DNA of 7,319 nucleotides from a bacterium (GTDB lineage: Bacteria; CBDUZB01; JAGLHV01). Below are positions 1 through 6,400 of the stretch, one piece after another (positions within the stretch are counted from its first letter, which is position 1; each line of letters begins with the position of its first letter). The notes under the pieces are model-generated. The model did not search any database and had not been told where the DNA came from. It was given only the letters and a program-made list of their open reading frames with translations. The translations under genes were made by a program, and so were the position numbers. The DNA lies in the NCBI GenBank assembly GCA_023132075.1, contig JAGLYT010000076.1, forward strand, positions 1-7,319. The letters are read 5' to 3'.

Positions 1-257
1 CTTTCACCTGTTTTAACTGAAATCGTGCAGGAAACATTTTCTAATTTTTTAATAAATTCCTGCGCTTCCTTTACCAATTTAATCTCTTTTTTTTCTTCTA
101 ATTTTCTCTCAATTATTATTCTTTTTAAATTTGCAGAAGAAACCTCTACAGCGAATCCCCTGGGCAAAAGAAAATTCCTGGCATATCCCTTGGCCACATT
201 TACTTTTTCACCTTCTTTACCCAAACCTGTGATTTCTTTCCTAAGTAGAACTTCCAT
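1..257 (-). CDS. rplI: 50S ribosomal protein bL9 (N-terminal part, cut by window edge)
   Basis: bL9 binds 23S rRNA near the base of the L1 stalk and helps translational fidelity. The 85 complete codons visible start MEVLLRKEITGLG and carry the family signature around residues 11-37: GLGKEGEKVNVAKGYARN, then FLLPRGFAV. From about residue 41 the sequence becomes the long charged connecting helix typical of bL9 (KRIIIERKLEEKKEIK and onward). The C-terminal RNA-binding domain lies beyond the left edge, so the gene is incomplete only because of the window. The ATG at 257 is supported by a strong GGGAGG Shine-Dalgarno site a few bases upstream. It begins 53 bp after the DUF2232 gene stops, with no clear terminator between, so the two are probably co-transcribed. 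The identification is certain; the next gene outside the window is often dnaB in this gene order (inference). Confidence 0.97.
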   Translation of the reverse strand, partial: MEVLLRKEITGLGKEGEKVNVAKGYARNFLLPRGFAVEVSSANLKRIIIERKLEEKKEIKLVKEAQEFIKKLENVSCTISVKTGE

Positions 258-262
258 AAAAT

Positions 263-268
263 CCTCCC
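263..268 (-). promoter_or_regulatory. Ribosome binding site of rplI
   Basis: The minus strand reads GGGAGG here, 5 bases before the ATG at 257. It is close to the ideal anti-16S match and fixes the bL9 start. Confidence 0.85.
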
Positions 269-310
269 TTTTTCACAACATACCCTATTGGACATATAGT
301 TTATGTATTA

Positions 311-1354
311 TTATTTCATTTTATTAATGTCTATAAAACAATTCTTTTTTTTGTTTTCGTGTTTTTTTCTAAAATCAACCCATACATCCATCAATCCGAA
401 ACCTACTAATAAAATAGGCTGCAAAATAGTCAACGCATAAAATAAATATTTCGTCATTTTTTGTATTTTGTATTTTTTGCAAAAATAACTCAACAAAGAT
501 AACCCACTAATGAAATAAAGCACTATGTATATCACCAACACATTTTGTCCGAGAAATTTCACAAAATTACAATTACTATAAAATCCTACCCAATAAAACA
601 CCCCTCCGGCAATAAACCCAAAAATCAATTTTTCTTCAGGACGCCAGAAAGAAAATAAAGGGAGATTTCTTAAGTAATATCCTAATTTAGTAAATAAGGC
701 CCGAGCTACTTTATAAAGCATAAATACTCCCAGAAAACAACCCAAGACAATGACAGAAAAAAATATATCTTCTAAAAACTCCATTTTTTCTTTCAGGAAA
801 AACAATAGATTCTCTAAATCATCAGGAGGGATATCAACTTCTTTATAAAATTCCAAAATCCGGCTGTCATAAATCCTTAAATGTTCCACCATCCGGCCAA
901 AAACATCATAGTGAAAAAAAGATAAGGATATAAATTCAAAAAAACAAAACATTGCAAAACATAATAAACTTCCCCCAACCACCAACCACAAAGCAGAATA
1001 CTTCTTTTCTATACTATATCCAAAAAATAATCCTATGCTTCCAAAAACCAGGGGAAAAAAAAGAGTATAAATTTTTCCCCATGAAACGTAAATAACTAGT
1101 GAACTAATCAACAAAGAAAGAAATGCTCTTTTATAACCTTCATCCAGAAACAAATAAATAAATGGTAAAATTGAAAAAAAATAAAAGAAAAACCCAACTA
1201 CAGGCAAAAAAATTGCGCTACTAAACAATACCGCACCCAACATGCTCACAGATACTAAACTAATTAATCTCAACATTAATCTTTCTTTTATATATCTACT
1301 TTCTAACAAATTTTCCCTTTTTAAAACATACATCTCAAATACTACATGACCCAT
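311..1354 (-). CDS. DUF2232 / YybS-like multi-pass membrane protein
   Basis: This is a 347-residue, very hydrophobic protein with about eight or nine predicted membrane helices (roughly residues 29-47, 50-70, 76-92, 96-115, 121-143, 197-220, 243-260, 270-292, 302-322). Two features match the DUF2232 (YybS) family as I know it: LPLFSFWRPEEKLIFGFIAG at 231-250, and the C-terminal GLMDVWVDFRK at 320-330. The position between rpsR and rplI is also the place where this family is commonly found. Its biochemical function is not established, and a transporter-like membrane role is only a guess. The start is uncertain. The first ATG (1354) directly follows a T-tract and has only a distant GAGGAA. Met8 (1333) and Met27 (1276) are alternatives, and Met27 would begin right at the first membrane helix, which fits the family better. 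The region 150-195 is a soluble loop rich in acidic residues. Confidence 0.83.
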   Translation of the reverse strand: MGHVVFEMYVLKRENLLESRYIKERLMLRLISLVSVSMLGAVLFSSAIFLPVVGFFFYFFSILPFIYLFLDEGYKRAFLSLLISSLVIYVSWGKIYTLFFPLVFGSIGLFFGYSIEKKYSALWLVVGGSLLCFAMFCFFEFISLSFFHYDVFGRMVEHLRIYDSRILEFYKEVDIPPDDLENLLFFLKEKMEFLEDIFFSVIVLGCFLGVFMLYKVARALFTKLGYYLRNLPLFSFWRPEEKLIFGFIAGGVFYWVGFYSNCNFVKFLGQNVLVIYIVLYFISGLSLLSYFCKKYKIQKMTKYLFYALTILQPILLVGFGLMDVWVDFRKKHENKKKNCFIDINKMK

Positions 1355-1356
1355 CC

Positions 1357-1416
1357 AAAAAAAACTACAATAATATTCCTCGAATTTTCATCCGAAGAAC
1401 AAATCTTTTATTGTAA
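1357..1416 (-). terminator. Possible intrinsic terminator or attenuator between rpsR and the DUF2232 gene
   Basis: On the minus strand an outer 8-bp stem (TACAATAA at 1415-1408 with TTATTGTA at 1373-1366) encloses an inner 7-bp stem (TTCTTCG at 1399-1393 with CGAGGAA at 1382-1376, one U-G pair) and a 10-nt loop. The outer stem is followed, after one G, by eight T's (1364-1357). A stem followed directly by a T-run is the form of a Rho-independent terminator. The outer stem is AT-rich and there is an asymmetric internal loop, so termination may be weak or partial. The rpsR stop lies 11 bases upstream and the annotated DUF2232 start 2 bases downstream. Confidence 0.45.
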
Positions 1417-1426
1417 AAGCGATTAT

Positions 1427-1696
1427 TTACGCCGAAGAAAAAGGCAGTAATCCTACAATCCTTGCTCTTTTTATCGCCTTACACAATCGCCGCTGATGTT
1501 TAGCACAGGCACCGGAGATTCTCTGGGACAATATCTTCCCCCGGTCTGTTACATACCTTTTAAGTATTGGAACATCTTTATAATCAACTTCATCTATTTT
1601 TTTCGCACAAAAACGACACACTTTTTTTCTAAAAAAATTTTTTCTCTTAAAACCACCTTTTTTTCTGCCAATTCCCGTAGACTTTCTTTTAAGCAT
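1427..1696 (-). CDS. rpsR: 30S ribosomal protein bS18
   Basis: bS18 pairs with bS6 on the platform of the 30S subunit. The 89-residue product has a basic N-terminus and the family core: [18 protein letters not shown], the [11 protein letters not shown] segment, [10 protein letters not shown], and the ending [10 protein letters not shown]. Cys27, Cys30, Cys64 and His67 are arranged as in zinc-ribbon ('C+') forms of bS18, so zinc binding is possible (inference). I chose the ATG at 1696. It has a GAGGG Shine-Dalgarno site 7 bases upstream, and it gives the normal length and the usual basic start. The frame stays open upstream to a GTG at 1786, but that 30-residue extension is unlike the family. 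The gene lies 89 bp after ssb and belongs to the same operon as rpsF. Confidence 0.96.
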   Translation of the reverse strand: MLKRKSTGIGRKKGGFKRKNFFRKKVCRFCAKKIDEVDYKDVPILKRYVTDRGKILSQRISGACAKHQRRLCKAIKRARIVGLLPFSSA

Positions 1697-1703
1697 ATTT
1701 CTA

Positions 1704-1708
1704 CCCTC
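1704..1708 (-). promoter_or_regulatory. Ribosome binding site that decides the rpsR start
   Basis: GAGGG on the minus strand, 7 bases before the ATG at 1696. It supports the 89-residue bS18 over the longer frame that begins at the GTG at 1786. Confidence 0.75.
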
Positions 1709-1785
1709 TTCATATAAATTTATAAAATATACAACACTAATTTTCCCTGCCTTGAACTTTAATTTTTCTGCAATAATAAAACACA

Positions 1786-2638
<853 letters not shown>

Positions 2639-2648
2639 TTGACCAAAA

Positions 2649-2657
2649 CCTCCTTTT
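2649..2657 (-). promoter_or_regulatory. Strong ribosome binding site of rpsF
   Basis: AAAAGGAGG on the minus strand, ending 10 bases before the ATG at 2638. It is the most complete Shine-Dalgarno match in the window, as expected for a highly translated ribosomal gene. Confidence 0.88.
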
Positions 2658-2753
2658 AATTTGAACCTTATTGTAAATCTCTCTAAACATAAATTCTGTC
2701 ACAAAAAAACTAATATTTGTTCTTTTAAACAGTAATCATCAAAAAGACAGGAA

Positions 2754-2812
2754 AGTATACAATATTTTTCTTTCTCTTGACAAGGAAAAAATTTAAGATA
2801 CTAAAAAAAAAT
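2754..2812 (-). promoter_or_regulatory. Predicted sigma70-type promoter of the rpsF operon with AT-rich upstream tracts
   Basis: On the minus strand a -35 box TTGTCA (2783-2778, one mismatch to TTGACA) and a -10 box TATACT (2759-2754, one mismatch to TATAAT) are separated by 18 bp. Just upstream lie T6 and T9 tracts (between 2784 and 2812), the arrangement of an UP element at strong ribosomal promoters. Transcription would start near 2748 and leave a leader of about 110 nt before rpsF. The assignment rests on sequence pattern and position only. Confidence 0.65.
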
Positions 2813-3187
2813 TGCCCCTTAATGCCACATTCGTCAAAAACAATCGATAAATCACAAAACAAAATCAAATATAAATTTAAACCAACACTATCTCCATCTT
2901 AAGTTCAATAATCTTCCACCTCAATTAAAAACATCCCTTCTTCTCATAATTTAACCTTCTATCCCTAAAACTAAAAATCTCTAATTTAACAAAAAACTTT
3001 ACTAATATACCCGGTTATTCTTTACATATTCATCCCGGCAAAACCCGTCCATATAACAAGCAAATTATTCCCGTTAACCCAATTTCTGTCTGAACAATCT
3101 ATAATTTTAATTTAATACACCCTATTTTCTACAGGATAGTCCTTTTCCAATAAAAAATGTACTAAGAAACTTTATAAATTAAATAAA

Positions 3188-3236
3188 CCAGAATTTCCCA
3201 TTCAAATTTTTTTAACCCAAATACGGGATATTCTGG
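3188..3236 (-). terminator. Strong stem-loop, candidate terminator of the kinase gene
   Basis: Arms of 12 bp (minus strand CCAGAATATCCC at 3236-3225 and GGGAAATTCTGG at 3199-3188) pair with a single A-A mismatch across a 25-nt loop. In the minus direction the stem is followed by TTTATTTAATTT, a T-rich though interrupted tract. It lies about 175 bp past the kinase stop codon. On the plus strand the base after the stem is not T-rich, so the minus direction is preferred. A short alternative hairpin (CCC with GGG inside the loop) could compete. Confidence 0.48.
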
Positions 3237-3281
3237 CTCCCTAAATTTTTTCTGTTAAAAATTTTTAAGCAAACCCCTTTC

Positions 3282-3315
3282 TTTTAACTTATACTAATAT
3301 TTATTTTAGTTAAAA
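3282..3315. repeat. 8-bp inverted repeat
   Basis: TTTTAACT at 3282-3289 and its exact reverse complement AGTTAAAA at 3308-3315 are separated by an 18-nt AT-rich spacer. It may be a weak hairpin or a protein-binding site. Chance is also possible because the region is AT-rich. Confidence 0.35.
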
Positions 3316-3338
3316 CAAAAACCTCTCTCACAAACAAC

Positions 3339-3354
3339 CCGGCACTAAGTCCGG
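3339..3354 (-). other. Small GC-rich hairpin downstream of the kinase stop
   Basis: On the minus strand CCGGAC, TTA and GTGCCGG fold into a 6-bp stem with one bulged G and a three-base loop. It is followed by GTTGTTTGT. It could contribute to 3' end formation of the kinase transcript, but the T-tract is poor. Confidence 0.35.
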
Positions 3355-3361
3355 TCCCAAC

Positions 3362-3410
3362 ACCCCTATCACAAATAAAACCAACACATTCTTATTTTAG
3401 GGGTTTTTTT
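3362..3410 (+). terminator. Terminator-like hairpin pointing in the plus direction
   Basis: On the plus strand ACCCCTA (3362-3368) pairs with TAGGGGT (3398-3404). After a 4-nt bulge, AAATAA (3373-3378) pairs with TTATTT (3392-3397), leaving a 13-nt loop. Seven T's (3404-3410) follow at once. This is the form of an intrinsic terminator for plus-strand transcription. It abuts the kinase stop codon, and in the minus direction no T-run follows. No plus-strand gene was found that it would serve, so it may block antisense transcription into the kinase gene. Confidence 0.42.
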
Positions 3411-6400
3411 CTACATCTTCCTTTTTACTTTTTTTATGAATTCTTTTATCTCCGCATCTCCTGGATCCAGATTAAGAACCCTTTCCCATTCAGCTACAGC
3501 ACGTTTAAAATCACCATCTCGATAGTAACAAAACCCTATAGCATAAAAAAGATCCTTACTTCTATCTACAGGTCTAACCCCTTGTGCAATATTATCCATT
3601 ATTTTGTTTATGTATGTAACATATCTTTCCGAATCATTTACCATTTTTTTATCATCCGGACTAAGATTTAATATCTGACTATATTTATCATAAGTTGTAA
3701 GCCACCTCTTATCTTTAAAATCTTCTTTTGCCTGAGCAGAAAGAATCTTACATTTTCGCTTTATTTCTTCAGCTTCTTTTTTAGCAATCTCCTTATTAAT
3801 CTTGTCAAGATATTTTAGAGCTTTCTTATCATTTGGATTAACTTTTAACAATTTATTTAAAGTTTTCTTTGCTTTTATCAACTTACCATCTTTATAATAT
3901 TTAACCCCTTTCTCAAAAAGTTTTTCTTTGTCCTTAGAAATCGCCATTAAAGAAAAAGATACTTTTACTTCCTTATCCCCCCATTTTAACCCCTTAGTTA
4001 CTTCCATCGCTTCATATTCTTTTTGTTTCCCAACTTTTATTTTGTATTTACCAGCCTTTAGAAATTTTTTCCAAACACCCTTTTCGTTTGTCTGCCCTAC
4101 CCATTTATTGTTAAGTAGGATATATGCATCATGAATATTACGCTCATTTGCAATATTTTTAGCTACTATCTTTAACACAATAGGTTTTGGTTTTAATATT
4201 GCTTTAACAACTTTTTTATCATTAATATTAACTTTAAAAGAACGACTTTCATATTTAGGCAACTTTTTAAAGCTTATGTCATAAGCATTTATAAGCAGAG
4301 GATATTTAAAAGGGGTCTTTTTACCATTTATTGCCGTTCCCTTTACATACACGCTGGCATTAATATCCTTTTTAGGATCTCCCTTTTCATAAGCATAAAA
4401 ATAAATCCATTTCTTAAGAACCGGATTAATATTTACTTCAGTATCTGCATTAACTTTAATTGTGCTTACCCACGGCAAAAATTCAGGCTTTTCTAACTTT
4501 ATTTTATATTCTCCTATTTTAATACTAATCTTCTGAGGAGTAGTCCCCCAGGCAGTCTTTGAATCATCTACATAAATAGCTGCCCCCTGAGGAGAAGAAT
4601 TAAGGGATATTTCTTTCCAAAAGGTCCCCAGCAAAGTATAATTTATTAAACCATCATCGACAACAGACGAATTTATATCCCAATATCTACGATCTATCCC
4701 TTCCTGATCGGATGCATCTTTAACTAGATTTACATTACATTGTCCCCGCATAGTAATCTTTTCAATGTTTCCTAAATCGTTAAATCCATCCATAACTAAT
4801 TTAACAGTATGTTCTCCCACTTTTATATTTTGAATTAAAGGAGTCTTTCCGGGTAATTTTTTTCCATCAATATAAATTTCCGCACCTTCGGGTAGTGAAT
4901 TAATTTCTAACCCAATCTCAAAAGGAATAGCAATTAAATTCATCTTATTTTTCTTATCGTTATCTGTAGTATCAACTCCATCAAGTTTAATATCCTGTTT
5001 TCCTTTTTCAATCCCAAATACCGTTATTCTGCGCTCAATATCTTTGTATCCCTCTTTCTTTAACATTAAGGTATAATTACCGGGCAAAATTTTTGAAATA
5101 TAAACCGGTGAAAAAGCATTATTTTTCAACACATTTTCCATATTATCGCTAACAAGGGAAACTGAAGCCCCTGAAGGAATAGTATCAACACTAAGAGTGG
5201 GAGGCCAAAAAAAGTTATAGATTTCAGTTCCTAAAGAAGTCCAGTGTTGAAATGTATCCAAAGCCACAAAACCAATTACACCAATTAACAAAGATAGAGA
5301 AACTCTAATAATCATTTTTTTATATCTATTAGCTGTATCCAGAACAAAATCAAATACGGTTTTTTCTCTTGGTTCTCCCTCTATTGCTATTTTTTCCTTT
5401 TCACCTTTCTTTTTAACTTTCTTTTTAACTTCCTTTTTAACTTCCTTTTCAACTTCATTCATTTCTTTTTTTATCTCTTTTTGTGTTTCTTTTTCTTCAG
5501 TTTCAGGTAAAACAAAAAATGGTTTTTGTTTTGCCGAGGAATCATTAGCTTTAACTTTTTCTACGGTTGTTTCCTGCTCAATTGCTGCTCTACGAGAACG
5601 ATTACTCTCTTTTTTTGAATTTTCTTCCTCTCTTTGTATTTCGTTTTTTAAATTTCCATATATAAATTCTTTGAATTCCCCCTTCAACATATGAGAATAT
5701 TTTTTTTGCTTATGAAGATATTCCTGTAAATCAACAAAGATATCTTCGTCATATTGATATCTTTTTTCTCTATCTTTCTTTAAAGATTTTGTTACCGTTT
5801 TCGCTAAGTTGTCAGGAACCCCCGTCTCTTTTAAAAGTTGCAAATTTACTCTGCCTTTTTTTACTTTTTCCCAAACATCATAATCAGTACTACCTTCAAA
5901 CGGCCATTGTCCCGTTAATAATCGATATAAAACTATTCCTATAGAATAAATATCAGAACGATAATCCAGCTCAACATCTCCCCTCGCCTGCTCAGGGGAC
6001 ATGTACGCAACCTTTCCTCTTAATGCTCCTTTTTTTGCCTTAGCTATATAACGGGTAGTTGCTTTAGCAATTCCAAAATCGGTAATTTTTATCCTTCCGT
6101 CAAAATAAACCATAATATTCCCGGGAGAAATATCACGGTGAACAATCCCCAACGGCTCGCCTGTAATTTCATCTACTTTAGAGTGAGCATATTTAAGGCC
6201 CTTTAAAACTTCACTGACAATATGCGATGCTAAATCAAAAGATATTTTTCTCTCCTGTTCCTGGCATTTTTCAAGGAGATCGTACAAATTACAACCCTTG
6301 ACATACTCCATAATAATGTAATAAATGTTATTCGCTGTTTTTAAAAAATCAATAACCCTAACAATATTTTCATGTTCCAACTTAGAACTATTAACCGCTT

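Larger units (their letters stand above)
2639..3410. other. 772-bp intergenic region between the kinase gene and rpsF
   Basis: No reading frame with a start codon, ribosome site and coding look was found on either strand, and no tRNA or rRNA pattern was seen. The right half (3188-3404) holds several inverted repeats after the kinase stop codon. The middle (2821-3012) is strongly skewed: I count 4 G and 44 C on the plus strand in 2821-3000. The left end holds the rpsF promoter, leader and ribosome site. The gap is far longer than the 16-89 bp gaps inside the operon. Confidence 0.7.

Noticed and set aside
25-327. Plus-strand open frame over the rplI region
   Set aside because: It lies opposite the clear bL9 coding sequence and has no recognisable protein; the same holds for plus-strand frames at 1496-1717, 1819-2016, 2090-2329, 3928-4134 and 6372-6698.
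2639-2748. bS6:bS18-binding regulatory motif in the rpsF leader
   Set aside because: I found no CCG-containing loop in the leader that would fit the known motif, only weak AT-rich pairings.
2777-2804. Plus-strand promoter using the perfect TTGACA at 2777-2782
   Set aside because: The best -10 at 16-18 bp spacing (such as TACTAA) matches only half of TATAAT, so no plus-strand start is supported.
3001-3085. G-quadruplex from four GGG runs on the minus strand
   Set aside because: The loops between the runs are up to about 20 nt, too long for a convincing quadruplex.
3150-3255. Open minus-strand frame of about 30 codons that might be a gene remnant
   Set aside because: It has no start codon or ribosome site, stops repeatedly further on, and matches no family I recognise. 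A similar short frame near 3020-3110 fails for the same reasons.
3255-3268. Perfect 14-bp palindrome TTAAAAATTTTTAA as an operator
   Set aside because: It is made only of A and T in an AT-rich gap, so chance is a sufficient explanation and no promoter is nearby.
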